A stretch of 64,000 nucleotides of DNA, taken from positions 113,365,116 through 113,429,115 of the forward strand of contig JAUMIR010000005.1 of NCBI GenBank assembly GCA_030847615.1, given 5' to 3'. The position numbers and the translations under genes were made by a program. This document shows positions 1 to 12,441 of the stretch, piece after piece; position 1 is the first letter of the stretch; every line of letters starts with the position of its first letter. This stretch comes from Gambelia wislizenii (taxonomy: Eukaryota > Chordata > Lepidosauria > Squamata > Crotaphytidae). The notes under the pieces were generated by a model, which was not told the DNA's origin, searched no databases, and was given only the letters and a program-made list of their open reading frames with translations.

Positions 1-1750
1 GCTCTATATCTGCTGAGTTTGGTGACTAAAATAAACTATCTTGTCTCTTTGATACTCTTGTGAACGCTGCAGAGTCATCACATCTCAGACAGAATGAGCT
101 AGATCTTATTACTCTCTGTGCATCAGCAAGAGAACTGTTTATTCAGCTTCTGCTAATTACAGTGGAGCAAAAGCACACTGAAGTTAATGGGATTACACAG
201 GTGTCCCTGAGGACAGGTCCAAAGGAACAAGTATAATTTGGCTCAGAGAGCCCAGTTTGTTTCTCAGATCCTTTTTCTGCACTGTAAGGACAGTTTCAAG
301 AAAATAGTTTCAAGGCTGTTTGCTGTTCAAAGTATGGAATAATGTGACCAGATGCAGAGAATTGGCTTAAATAAGGGCCACTTTATTTGACCTAGAGACT
401 ATTTAAACAGTGTTGAATCTGGAAAGGAGCAAGCGGGAGAAGCAACCAGATGCAGAATCAGCTGAAGCTAGGGAGTCGCACTTGACTACCTCCTCAGCCT
501 TCCCTAGGGTGCAACACCTGAGCCCCAAAGGTAATCTAATAACTCGGTTGCTCCCTGGCAAGCCATCTACTGGAAGGCAGACCCAAGTCCCCCCCACTCC
601 AAGTTATAGGACTTAAAGTGAAAACAAACTAACTAGGTAGTTCCAGTGACTTGCCCTTTACCAAAATGGTGCCAAAGTGTACCCTGAAACTCCTATATCC
701 CCTCCCCACACACACTACCTGCGAAGTGACAGCCTATTTACAGACACCACCCATAGCCAATAGTCAGAGTCAAAGATACAATGTGGGATAGGCAAAAGAA
801 GCCCAAGTAAAGGGGAGAAAATTCCTACAATGCCCCAAGGCAGCCAGCAATGCTCATCCTGCACTGGAGGTGGGAAGGTGGGCTGTGAAGAGGAAGATCC
901 AAAGAGGTACGTGATAGGGTGGACCAGCCTTGCTCCTGATGCAGTAACCTCTGGCCTCTCAACCATGGAGGCTATCAAAGATGGCCCCTCCCCTGCAATA
1001 CTGTTTGCCATGTGGTCCCATGGCTGTATTCTCCTTTACTCAACAAGTGGGGAAGGTAGTAAAAGCAACTTCCAAATTGTCTACAGGCTATTAATTGTTA
1101 AGACCCAATTAATCACTACAATGTCTGGTGGAAAATAATTAGATGTTCAGTTCCAGAAGTAATTCTATATTGTTATAATTATTATTACTACTATGATTGC
1201 TATAGAATAAAATATTGACTATAAAAACTTAATAGATAGCCTAATTTGCTTTTTTTTTTTTAAAAAAGCCTGGCAGAATAGTCTTGAGCACAAATAAATT
1301 AGTTCTATATCATGGATTATTCATTATACATAATTAATTGTTGGGTGACAATATGGAGCTAGTGGAAATAATCTGGAAATTCTAATAAGTAAACACAAAA
1401 TGAGCAAATTTCCCTCTTGGTTTTTGCTTCATTTCATTTTATTATTAACTTTAACAGTTATTCTTACATGAATGATAAATAAGGAAGAAGTATTTCCATT
1501 TTTGCACTTGCAGATTCTCCACAGTCAAACCCAAGTAGTATGCCCCTACCAGTGAAACTATGTTCACTGTGTTAAACACAAAGAGATAGAGCCTAGAAGT
1601 GAGGATCTAAAGACTGTTTACATCCCATACTGGGCAGGTCACTGGTACATCTTCTATGGTGTGAACTTTGGTATTAAACATCCAGTCCAAAGCTATAGCC
1701 AGATGTTGCTGAGGGGGGTCCCTGTTTTCCTTCCCTTCCAGAATGCTTAT
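1..1750. other. Unassigned AT-rich stretch
   Basis: I see no gene, RNA gene or recognisable repeat here. There are short A/T runs near 1250 and open frames of at most about 100 codons on both strands that resemble no family I know. Confidence 0.5.
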
Positions 1751-2302
1751 CAACAGTTGTTGTATGTGTTCAAGTTGATTCTGACTCATGGCATCCCTAT
1801 CATAGGAGTTTCTTGGAAAGATTTATTCAGAGGAGATTTGTTATTGCCTTCCTCTTAGGCTGGAGGAACATGACTTGTCCAAGGCCAACCAGTGGATTTC
1901 CATGGCTGAAGAAGATTCAAACCTGGTCTCCTTGAGTTCCAGGACTTTTTCAAACATGGAAAAAATCCCTGCCAAGGTCGGGAGGAGGACGGCGCTGTCT
2001 CACTTACAGTGCTCCATTTTGGATGATGCCGTCCTCTTTCTAACCTTCCCCCATGCTTCCTCCACACCAGGGGGGTGAGAAAAGTGCCACTTTTTATTGA
2101 CGGGGGTTCTCTGTTAATAAAAGTGGCACATTTCTCACACCTGCAGCATGGAGGAAGCACAGGGGAAGGTTGGGAGGAGGACGGTGTCATCTGAAATGGA
2201 GTGCTGTAAACGAGACAGTGCCGTCCTCCTCCCAACCTTGGCAGGGTTTTTTTCCCTGTTTGAAAAAGTCCCTAGTCAAACACCACTACACTACATGGGC
2301 TT
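1751..2302 (-). mobile_element. tRNA-derived SINE, split by a MITE
   Basis: A SINE lies in reverse orientation. Its CAA-type tail is at the left (1751 on), followed by the body that contains the mirror of 'GACTTGAAGGCATA', seen intact in the copy at 8955. The body runs to 1940, breaks at a fold-back MITE, and resumes at 2273 with the head (caccactacactaca). The resumed half is the expected continuation of the same SINE, so the MITE landed in an already inserted SINE. Confidence 0.7.
1941..2272. mobile_element. Fold-back MITE, about 330 bp hairpin
   Basis: The two halves are long imperfect inverted repeats meeting near 2100. The left half begins GGACTTTTTCAAACATGG and the right half ends CCTGTTTGAAAAAGTCCC. 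Internal blocks such as GGAGGAGGACGG, the AGTGCTCCATTT region and AAAGTGGCAC recur in reverse complement. It interrupts a SINE. No coding capacity is seen. The terminal GGACTTTTT matches the hairpin at 21230. The target duplication is not clear. Confidence 0.75.
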
Positions 2303-3366
2303 CCTCTATCAACAGTTCCCCATGTGATTCCAGGGGTTCTCTGTAATGGTAGGTCTGCTGTATTCACAACCTGTCCACTGCTTGGAAGGGTGTTTTGCTA
2401 TGTCTCCTCTAGGAAGAAATTTGATTTCTAGCAAGTATACCTTCCATGTCTGCAATTCTTACCACTTATAGTAATTAGAGTGTTGAATGACAATGTGAGA
2501 GAAGAGCAGCCAGTGGCTTTACAGAAACCCAGAGAGGAAACAGGATTAAATAGCCTCAGAAAATGAATTTGTGTAGCAGCTCTGTGACAATGCTTCCTCA
2601 TTCTGATTAGAGAGTGAGAAGAAGGTAACCCCTCTAGTGCTCCTAAATGCCATTTTGAACTATGAAATGTGATGCTGTACAATGAGGTTTGATGTCTCAG
2701 TACTTCCTTGGGCAATTTTATATTGGTTTAAAAGATGTCAGTCAATAGAAGATAATTCTCTAAATGTAATTCTAGTCTAAAACCAAAAACTTTTCATTAC
2801 TAAAGGGGGGAAAATCAGTGTTGGGTAAAAATATACTTGCACTGTAAAGTTGTATGGGGGAAAAAAAAGTATTAGTCCCTTCCTTACATTACTTTGGCAC
2901 CATGGCAACTGCTCTAGTTCATCTCCTTTCCGCACTACTAAAAGGAGCTTGTGCTCCAGCACCTCTCCATGCTGATATTGCTCCAACTTAGGGAAGGAAG
3001 GAATGCTTATAATTATCCATTCATGTTTAAAAATTGGTTTCTTGATAACTGAGGGACTCTTCAATAATTCAATAATAGACCAACAAGAATTTTGTGTGAT
3101 TTTCTCCTGGTATTTGAACATCAAATAGTGTTGTGGAGCAATTATTCTGCTACTGTAATTATTCCTCCTTGCATGTGGGGGTCATCTAGTGCAGACATTA
3201 CATGCCTACACCCAGGCCCCAGAGATCTGGGAATGGGGAGGAGCTCAAGCTGCAGCTCCTCCTACTTGCCACCAAATTTTTATATTGTCTCAACAGCATG
3301 GGGAAAATCTATGCTTCTGTGACTCCCCACCATTGGCATTCCTAATCTAGCTATTACTATTTAAAG
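2303..3366. other. Unassigned stretch
   Basis: No gene or repeat family recognised. Open frames are short and have no known domains. Confidence 0.5.
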
Positions 3367-4403
3367 CAATAGCTCTTAACCTGTCCAGAAAGCAACTAGG
3401 TACCAGAAAAGTACAAACAGCACTTAGTCTGGGAAGGGAGCCAACTGTTAATTAGCTCACAGGAATGCAAACACAAAGATTTAGTCCAGTAACACAGTCC
3501 AAAGGGTCAGAGGTTTACAACAATCAGGCAGTGTGGTCCAAAGTGGTCCATGGGTCAACGGGAGCAGGCAGTAGAGTAGTCAGGGACAATCCAAGGTCTA
3601 AGCACAAGTCATGGTAACAGAAGTCAAGATAACTGGAATCCAGGCACCAAAGTCAGCAGGAAGCTTTCACCAGGAAGATCAGTTGATCTCTGACAAAGCC
3701 TCCATCACCTCTCCGAGCATAAATAAAGCAATTATGGCTTTGTCAGGTGTTTCTTAATGAGCAGGTTTTTCTCATAAAGGCTCAGAGACTTCCTTTGAGC
3801 TTCCTTTTGAGCTTACTGCTGGGTATACAATGGTGGAGGTAAGTCCCTCTCTTCTTCTTCATCTGAGTGGGCAGGACTCTCTTCTGGGACTGATGTCAAC
3901 CCACTTAGATCAGACTCTTCCTCTGCTTGAGCCTCTAGGTTGCCAGGGATCCCTGATGTCACAGGTGTAGATAAATCTGTGCCAGGGTCCCTAGGGCTGT
4001 TCGCTGTCATGTCCTCCTCTGACTCTATCACCTTATCAGGCTCATGGGGCATAACCTTTTCTTTACCCCCTTTAAGTATCTTTTGTTGCCATAGTCCCCA
4101 AAGATTTAAAGCCCTAAGAATAATAATAGTAATTAACAACCACCACCACAACAACAATAATACAATTACATCATCCATTAACTCTTCCCTCAGAGGCACT
4201 AGAGAGGAGGGAAGACTTTTCTCCTGCTTCTTCCTGCAAATATGTGGATGGAGTGGATTGAAGAGCAATGCACAGGCCAAGCCAGCCAGCATTTGCCTTG
4301 GTTCCTGTCATGTGGGCTGAGCAGCCTTCAGTCCTTCACAGACCCCCTGTGAGGACATCATGGCCCCCTGGGTGGTCTGTGGACCACAGGTTAAGAACCA
4401 CTG
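3367..4403. mobile_element. hAT-like DNA transposon remnant
   Basis: The left end reads CAATAGCTCTTAACCTGT and the right end reads ACAGGTTAAGAACCACTG. These are inverted copies of the common hAT/Charlie-type terminus CAGTGGTTCTTAACCTGT. The 8 bases outside each end (ATTTAAAG and GTCTAGAG) agree at 5 positions and differ at 3 only by transitions, which fits a decayed 8-bp target duplication. No hAT transposase is recognisable inside. The interior holds a GA-rich acidic reading frame and an AAC/AAT-rich tract, so part of it may be a later insertion. Confidence 0.55.
3813..4292 (-). other. Unrecognised 159-codon open frame
   Basis: This frame lies inside the hAT-like remnant. The predicted protein has a hydrophobic stretch around residues 40-62 that comes directly from an AAC/AAT/ACC trinucleotide tract. 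An acidic C-terminal half follows, ending DEEEERDLPPPLYTQQ, which includes a PPxY-like motif. I do not recognise it as a known transposase, gag or host protein. Low-complexity DNA explains both the hydrophobic and the acidic parts, so it is probably a chance frame. No promoter or splice context supports expression. Confidence 0.2.
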
Positions 4404-5512
4404 GTCTAGAGTTTTGCTGGAGAAAAGCACTGATGAAAGGACACAATGGGGTACTTTCAGCGATGAAACTGCTTTCATCACTGCAACCAGAAGGGGGCCA
4501 TTTCCCTCCTCCTCCTCCTCCCTGAAGATCCATGGCACCCCCTACCCAGATGTCTATGAAACCCTCTGGAGCCAGTTTTTGAGTGGTACATAGGACTGCA
4601 AGGCAGAAGGCAGGTGTCGGGGGGGGGGCTTGATGTACTGGGAGTCAGATGCCAGTGTGCTGCTGGATGTACCACTACCTATAAGTATACTAAAATTATG
4701 ACTAACTATATGCTATATACTATATACTATACTAAATACTATAATTATAGCTAACCATATGTTATATACCTGTATTTTTATGTTCCCTGAATGCTTAATA
4801 TCCTTCATGCACTTCATTTTTATACGATAGGCCAATGTAATGATCTCATTTTTTATTTTATTTTTTGGCAAGGTAGGGGGAGTTGAGATTGTTGTCTAAG
4901 ATACTATGAGAGATTTTTGGTGTGTTCCTTTGGTCCTGCAACCAATTTTTCATCAGTATTTTTTAAAAGCTTTCAGCTCAATCATCTAACCCTGTCAATA
5001 ATGAATTGTGTGGATTTTTGTGTCTATCATTATCCCAGACATTCATGTTGAGTTATTTTTTCTAATGTGTTATTTCCTATAGTAACACTTGTAATTTGGA
5101 GAGTGTTGCATTGCTACTGTTCTATAGAAACGAAAATGTCTTCCTCTATAAAGAAAAGCACTGCGTAATTTTTGATTATGTGTTGTCTCCTTGTCTACTG
5201 TGTTTGGCAAAATATTAAAATCTGGTCTAAGTACCATATTCATCAATCAGAAATGGGGTAGCTGTTTATAAGTTTGACATATAGAAAGGTGCAGATCAAT
5301 GGCTTGCAAAGAGGCATTTAGTCACACACAATAGATAAATAGAATGGAATGGGTGGGTGGGTGGTTAGTGAGGGGAGGCAGAGAGAGAGAGATAACTCTC
5401 CCAGTGAAAAAAAGAAGGCAAGTCACCAGCAGTTACCCTGTTACTAGGGTCAAGGTAGAATTAACTACTATTATCACTGTGTAACTGCATTCAAAACCAA
5501 TGGCATGCACCT
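4404..5512. other. Unassigned AT-rich stretch
   Basis: Short repeats of the TATACTA type occur at about 4700-4740, and a GTGG/GA-rich run at 5350-5400. No gene or named repeat recognised. Confidence 0.5.
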
Positions 5513-6363
5513 TGCAGACCCAGACCTTACTCCCCATTCCCCTCCCTTAATGAAGACACATACAACTACAAGTTGTGTAAACCATTGTATTGGGTACAAG
5601 ATAAACATAAAGATTAAGTATAAGTTAGTATAAAACAGTTGAGTATAATAAGAATTGGCAATAAAATGGCTGCAACTTGCTAATGGCTGTAAATGGTTGG
5701 CACTATTGCATGGGTCCAGATCTCTTCATTGCCCAACACTGTGTTGGCCAATGGACCACTGTTGGTTGCCACCGACTCAGCCTGGAGGGGAGAACTGTTG
5801 GCTGAGCCATCCCACTCGACACTCTCCCCTCCCCTGAAAACAAGCTGTTAATCAAAATCGGGGGGGGGGAAGTTTCCATGAAGTTGAAGTTGAACTTAAA
5901 CTTGAACTTGATGGAGACCCCCATTCCCCACCTACCCGGATCAGGGCCCATGCCATCTGCCTAGTAAATTGTGACAAAAATAACATAAACATACATGATA
6001 CAATAACAGGGAGGGTGGACAGGTATTTGGCTCCTATTGAGCCACTGTGGAGCCCTCGCGGGGGACCAGCCTTATATCGGCCCTCCGGCGCAGGCTCCAC
6101 ATCATCTGGCCATGCTGGAAGCATGGCTGGAAGTCCCTCCTTCCTCCCTGCAGCAGACCAATCGGGGCAAAGGAGGCTCACCCCAATTGGTCCTTCATTT
6201 CCCATTCCTTCCTGGCCAGAGGGGATGCTGGGAAGGAGAAGGACCAAGATGGCTGCCCCCATGCCGGCCATGCAGCCACGGGGGCCACTTTGAGAGGAGG
6301 TCCAGGGGGCGCCAGCCAGGCCGCAAAAGAGGCCCACCATTAAGCCGGTAAGCTCCCTTTTCA
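5513..6363 (-). mobile_element. LTR-like repeat of an unnamed family, copy A
   Basis: This is homologous to 23581-24479 in opposite orientation. Read on the minus strand it starts TGAAAAGGGAGCTTACC. A GC-rich head with CCATCTTGG follows, then a TATA-like GCCGATATAAGG near 6080. Next comes a GTTCAAGTTCAA-type short tandem (5878-5912), then GCTTGTTTTCAGGG, then an AT-rich tail with AATACA, ending GGTCTGGGTCTGCA. TG...CA ends, a TATA-like box and a size near 850 bp fit a solo LTR. No flanking duplication is visible, so the class is uncertain. Confidence 0.55.
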
Positions 6364-8954
6364 TCTTCTCCTCCATCCTCTGGTAATGCTCTATTGTGAA
6401 CTTCCCTGCTCTTTCTGCAGTTAGTGCAGAGGAGTGGAATATGATGATGCCACTTCATACATTCTATATTACAAAATGTTACAGACTGTGAGGAGATAGA
6501 GAGTTTTTGTCTGTCAGCCAGACTTCAGCTTTAATGTTTAACTCTGGCCTCTGTAAGAAGAGGTGGCTCACTTGCTGTATCATGTTTCTGTTCGCTTACT
6601 TCTGAAATGGAAAGGACTCTTTGTTCCTCCCTGTAAATCACTGTCAATAGATGCTCCCCCCCCTCAAAAAAAAAAAAAGACTACATATTGTGTGTGTATG
6701 TCTGGGGTGTGTGTGTTAGGGAATGGCTTTGAGAACCCACAGTCGGTTGGATTTCTTCATCAGCAGTGAATTCTATAAAAGGAAGGCTGGTTTTTATTTG
6801 TGTTTAGGATATGAATGCCCTTCTTGTTTAGATTTCAATTTTACCTAGATCTAGTGGTACCTGGAAATAGGTATAGGTGTACAGAGAGGAATTTTACCCT
6901 TAAAATCTAAGCAGACATAACCCATGCAAATTCTATGCACCCATATAATTGGGATGACTTCATAATTCTTACAGAATACTTGGCATTTTCTCTAACCATG
7001 GGCTGTGCCCAAAGTCACTTTTATGAACTGAAATAGATTGCCTTTTAATCAACATTTAAATCCTGATGTGAAATAGTGCCTGAAAATTATAATTTGATAA
7101 ATGGATACATTTTCCCTTCCGCACTGTGTCCAGATGGTGACAGATTCCCCATATAAGTTTCCATTTGGCATTTGAACATTTGTGTATTGCAGTCTTTTAT
7201 TCTCATTTATGTTTAATGATGGATTTAATCCAAACAATACAAGATGTTATCCAGAATGTTAAACTTCTGCTAAGTGGACCGAAAGTAGGATCCTTCTGTT
7301 CAAGATCCTTTGTGTTCTCAGCATGCTGGCACAGAGAATCATTTATTTTTCTTGGATTTCACATGCACTCAAGTAAGAAACTCTCCAAAGAGTTTGGAGA
7401 AGGAAAGTGTAAAGAAGCAATTGTGATTATGTAAGCTACAGGTTAGTACTATAATGAGTAGGAATGCAAAACTCTCAGTCTCCCATAGATTTTCTAGTCT
7501 TAATTATTTTGGCTTAAACAAAAGTCCCCCATATTTAGCTTGAAGAAGAAAACATCACCCATATTCACTTTTGATACAAACTCTGTGGCCCCCCAAATCT
7601 ATATTAGAATTACTGCTTTTAGATTTCTTTATAAATAACATGGTGTTAAGAGTGGCCATGTGTGTGAAGAGAGAAGCTGGGTTAGAGCCAGCAAATCATA
7701 GCTCAGGGAATGCTGTAAAGGGGAGTGCACGGGTGTGTGTGGGGAATACAGACCAGGGGATTGTCTGTAAAAAGAGTTATTTAAGGCAGTCATAGGGCCC
7801 ATCTACACGAGGGGAAAAAATCCAAAGTATCTTGTAATATCAGCATCTCGTAGCAGCAGTAACATGTCTAAATGGTTTTTCTGACCTTGGAAGTCCCCAT
7901 AGGCCTTGCTTTCCTGATGGCAGCTGCGAGTGATTTACTCACATTAGTTCTTCACTGCCACGATTAAAAAAAAAAAAAAGTCATCCCAAGGTGTGCTGGT
8001 GCAATAGAGTGATTTTCCAATCTTATAGGAGAGCAAAACATAAAATATTCATCCTGTTTTATTGCCTTAGTGAGTGATCGCTAAGGTGAAAATCCAACAT
8101 GGTGGCAGCAGGCACTTATTCTGCTAGCAAGCCCTGCCCCCACTCTTGCTCGGCCAATGAGTTTTGTGCTTCCCTTCAAATTTCCTGTTGTTCGATAGTC
8201 CAAATGAGCAGGAATACACACACACCCTTGTGGTTTTTGGAAAAGTATGGGAAAATCTGCAAATGCTTTTACTGCATTGTTTTTGCTGTTTTGGGCCCCC
8301 TCCTTCTGAATAGTGTGGATAGGACTCCCAGTGAATTCCATGAGGGGTATTTTCACCATTTAGAGGGTAAAGATTTGAACAGGGTTTGGGAAGCTGCAAA
8401 CATGGGCAGAGTTCAGAGAGGTCTTGTTGAACTGATCTGTTATATAATAAATCTTTGCAGTTTATATTTTGTACAACTGTATCTCTAAGTTGTATCTGGC
8501 AACTGACAACTGTATCTGACAACTGTTGACATTTAAGAATTGGCAGGAAAGGCTGTTTGCAGTTTATCACATTGAACCCCACTGAGCAACACAGACACCA
8601 CCTTGAGACCTGAGTATCAGATCCAGGGAGGGATCTTTTTGGGTAAAAGGACAAGGAGAGTGAAAGAAGGCTTGGAACGGCAAGGCCAAGTTGTATAGGG
8701 GTTCCTCACAATGAGGTAGCCAAGTTTTTGTAGAACACCAAATTATTTTGGGTATCTAAAACAAACGAGTAGTGAAGTTCTAAAAAGGTTTCTTCAGAAC
8801 AGGGCTTTAAAATGGCAAATGTCAGCAAGTGAAAATTGGAGTCAATAATTGGAGTCAATAATTGGGATGGGAATCTTGGGGTTGCAGGAAAAGAAATCTT
8901 GAGTTTGCAGGGAATACCATAATGAAAACTTTGACCCAGGGTATGGCTAATCTA
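6364..8954. other. Unassigned stretch
   Basis: Contains a C/A homopolymer near 6657-6678, a TG-rich run near 6690-6715 and an A run near 7966. A fragment at 7796 (GGGCCCATCTACACGA) resembles the left terminus of the MITE at 9762, but I see no partner end. No gene recognised. Confidence 0.45.
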
Positions 8955-9195
8955 GGAGCCAGCATGGTGTAGTGGTTTGAGTGTTGGGCTATGACTCTGG
9001 AGACCAGGGTTTGACTCCCCACTCAGACATGGATGCCTACTAGGTAACCTTGGGCAAATCAGACACACTCAGCCTCTGAGGAATGCAATGGCAAACCCCC
9101 TTTGGACAAATCTTACCAAGAAAGCCTTGCGTTAGATTCACCTTAGGGTCACCATATGTTGCAAATGACTTGAAGGCATATAACAACAACAACCC
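8955..9195 (+). mobile_element. tRNA-derived SINE, nearly complete
   Basis: The head carries an RNA polymerase III A box (TGGTGTAGTGG, 8965-8975) and B box (GGTTTGACTCC, 9008-9018), as in a tRNA-derived promoter. The body includes the conserved GACTTGAAGGCATA and the tail is ACAACAACAAC. It is a short non-autonomous retroposon copied by a partner LINE. The same family occurs reversed at 1751 and 32971. Confidence 0.85.
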
Positions 9196-9758
9196 ATTCC
9201 ATATTAGAAGCAATGACCAATTTGTAAAAAAAATATCTTCAAATAGCATCATGAATTTATACAGATCTATGATGTGTGCACCCTCGGAATGCTGTCTACA
9301 ATTGTGGCCACTGCACTACAAAATATTAAAGAACTAGAGAAGGTACAGCTATCAAAGATCTGAAGCAACTCCTCACAATATGATATTGGGGCAATATCAT
9401 TTAGGGGAAAAGATGTGAATGGAAGACATGGAGGGTATAAAATTATGTATAACATTGGATAGGGAGAAATTTGGATCCTTCTGTCATAATAGTAGAATCC
9501 AAGGTCATCCAAGAAAACTAATGACAGTAGATTGAGATTAGGGATGATGGCCAGAATCCTGTATCAGTTTATATTTAACTAACTTCTCCTGGCCAGACCT
9601 CACCCTCCCCCCCAAAAAACACTGACAACAACATCATTTGACCATGCTCTGACTGTTGGCAGAATGGTCCTTCTTCTCCCAATTCAGCTGATGCCCAGTA
9701 ACATAGGTTGCGCGGGGGGGGGGAGTAATGATCATAGCAATAGTGTCAAAATTGTGAC
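9196..9758. other. Unassigned stretch
   Basis: No gene or named repeat recognised. A short C/A run lies near 9608. Confidence 0.5.
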
Positions 9759-10361
9759 TAAGGTCCCGTCTACACGATCTAAATAATACGTACGGCGTGC
9801 GAAAGTTCACACTTTGGTACAAACGGCCGTTCGGATGCACACGAATGCAAAAGAGGGGGGGCGGTTTTCCACCCTGAAATATGCACACGCGGCATTTGGG
9901 AGGGAAAGCGGATCGTGAAGAGAAATCCGTACGTCGTTCGGATGGCTGACGGGTCTGTACGGTCCGTTCGCACACATACGAACAGGCAGGGTAATCTGAT
10001 TGGCTGGCCAAGTAGAGGGGGCGGGGCTAGCACAGAGGGGAATTGGGAGCGGCCGCCATGTTGGTTTCCCAGCTAGCGAGCGTCCAGTAAGTCCGTGAAT
10101 TTATATGTTTATTTTTTTTAATATTGTAAATACGGAAAACCGAATGTCCGCAAACCAGGAACCTTTTTAAAAAAAAAAGCGGCGGGAGATTTAAAACTGC
10201 CGCTTGGCTTGCTCACTCCAGCCAGCTTCGGGAAGAGGGAGTCATACTGAGCTTAGGGGTCTTAAAAATCGTATAGCCGTTTCGTATGCATACGAACGAC
10301 AGGCTGTTTGTATTTTTTTCCCCCATACGGATTTTTTTATGATCGTATAGCCGCACCCTAA
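9759..10361. mobile_element. CpG-rich MITE with TAA flanks, Harbinger-like
   Basis: The element proper is 9762-10358. The left end GGTCCCGTCTACACGATC pairs with the inverted right end GATCGTATAGCCGCACCC (13 of 18 match). Both ends are bordered by TAA (9759-9761 and 10359-10361), the kind of 3-bp duplication made by PIF/Harbinger elements. The interior is strikingly rich in CpG and TACG/CGTA words and holds the self-complementary TCGTATGCATACGA near 10280. It lacks a transposase. Confidence 0.6.
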
Positions 10362-10902
10362 GTAGGGACAATGAATATGAAACAGTTACCTAGATCCGTG
10401 ACTGTTTCGTATTCATGACTGCTACTTAGACATGATTTTGTCTCTACTGGCACAATCATAACCCCCTCACCCTCCTACTTTACTCAGTATCCTCACTAAA
10501 TTACAGTTTCCAGGACCAAAACGTAATATCTGCTTTTTTAAAAAGTGTAACTTTTAGCATAGTGATACCATACAATGACTTACAATGACACAAGGGTGAG
10601 TAATGGAATGCTGAAGCTGAAGCTCCAAACTGGATTCCCACAGAACATACTTCTGTCTTTCATAAGGCATGAAAATGATTTTACTCTTGAGTTTATTGCC
10701 AACCTTTCTTCTCTGCACTATGAACAGGCTGACTGTCACTTCACAGCTGACATTCCTAACCACTGAAGTCAATGGAGCAACTCCCCATGACTCCAATAGC
10801 ATTAAGACTGCAGTGAATATAGAGGCATTTGGAGCAACCATGCATAATCCATACTTCCCAAAGGTCCCAGCTAGGAAACTCTAGCCTTCCTAATATGTTT
10901 GG

Positions 10903-10903
10903 T

Positions 10904-10942
<39 letters not shown>

Positions 10943-10945
10943 TTT
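10903..10945. repeat. (TTTA)n microsatellite
   Basis: About ten tandem copies of the tetranucleotide. Confidence 0.95.
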
Positions 10946-12216
10946 TGTCTGTCTTTTGTCGGTTTTTGGCATAGTTATTTGTTTTATCTGTTAACTTTGT
11001 TTCTATTTTGTACATTTGGCACTTTCTTATTTTGTGTGCCTTTTGCTATCTCTGTGTGCGCTTTCTCAAATTTCACTTTCTTCTTGTTGCTTCTTTGCTG
11101 ACAGACACAAAGCAAATGTGAAATTGGTGTCTCATGTGGTTTTTCCTTATTCAGCAAAGCATTTTCTTTTCATGTTTCTATTTGTTACAAATTCGCATAG
11201 TTTGCAAGTAAGTCCTTCTGGATTTTAAGATGAGTTATTCTCCCCCACCCAACAAGTTTGTAGGAGTTCCATTATTCTTAATAGATGCACACTGCAATTC
11301 TAAAAATTGTATGGGGTGAAAACATATGGATAGCATACAACTGGAATGTTAAGGTATGCCAGTCCCATGGAATAATGTATTAATCCAGTGATTCTCAATG
11401 TACGCTCCCCCTACAACCACACCAAGGGGCATGAAACAGTTAGATGGGTTGATTGAATAAATGTGAGAGGATTCTGAAAGATTCCTTGTTTACACTGCAT
11501 CCTACATGTGAAAAATGTGAAGTACATCATATTTCATTCAGTGGGGTTTACCCCTAGGGAAAGTATGCCTCAGAATGCAGCTTTAGCTTGGCTTCTTACC
11601 AAAATAGTTCTTTCTGCTGTCTCCTGCCCTGGCTTCACCAGGACAGTGAATCAAAGATGTCTGTTCCAGTCTTTTCTAAATGCCTCACATTGTTCCCTCC
11701 AAATAAGGCCTCCAAGCCAAAGTTCTTCATCGTCTAAGGCATAGGCCAGACATGAAACTGAAGGAATGGAAGAGCTAACTAGAATGTTAGCTATCTTCCA
11801 CCCACGAGGGAAGCTATTTTCCCCCAGTCATTGATCTTGGGAATATATTATGCCATCACATAGCACTTATCTAGGGGCAGTTGTGACTAGATTTTCAAAG
11901 CAATTAACAGCTGGGCATCCACAACTTGTGCCAGCTTTTTAATGCAAGCCATGGAGTTTGGGTGGAGTTGGTTGTAGTGCTTACTAAAATATGTTTTGAC
12001 AACTGTGATAGACTCAGGCAAATTTTCTTCCCCAGGACCTTATGTTACAATACTGTTGTGTAGAAACACTACAAATACCTCCACTCAAACTTCATTTCCT
12101 CCCAAATGCAGACTCCTCGGAACTTCTGGGAGTTTTCATGGTTCACTTCTATGCTGCATTTCTTGGCCCAGTCCTGGTTTGTTCTATCCAGTTACAATAC
12201 TTTGTATTAATGAATA
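10946..12216. other. Mostly unassigned; one hAT-like terminus
   Basis: At 11386 CAGTGATTCTCAATGTACGC resembles a hAT left terminus, but I find no matching right end. The rest shows no gene. Confidence 0.4.
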
Positions 12217-12441
12217 CAAGTTGACCTCCATATCCATGTATTCAGTATCCACAGTTTCTCTTATCCACGTCTGAAAATATATGTTCCTTCTAGGCATTTC
12301 TAGGTCCTCCAATGTGATTCTATGGTCAATGTCCAATGTTTTTTCCCATTGAAAATAATAGGGTTTCCTATTATCCAAGATTTCAGGTATCCATGGGTGA
12401 TCTTGGAACATACTCCCCTCAGACACAGGGGTTGACCTGTA
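12215..12441. mobile_element. Tigger/pogo-type MITE
   Basis: Element 12217-12439. The left end CAAGTTGACCTCCATATCC and the right end GGGGTTGACCTG are inverted relatives of the pogo-type terminus CAGTCAACCCCTGTATCC. Each is bordered by TA, the usual target duplication of the Tc1/mariner/pogo superfamily. Phrases such as GTATCCATGGGTGA mark it as a Tigger relative. Non-coding. Confidence 0.65.

Noticed and set aside
830..1138. 102-codon open frame, plus strand
   Set aside because: No recognisable domain, overlapping frames on both strands, no supporting context.
8955..9030. tRNA gene
   Set aside because: A and B boxes are present but no cloverleaf is supported and a SINE body follows.
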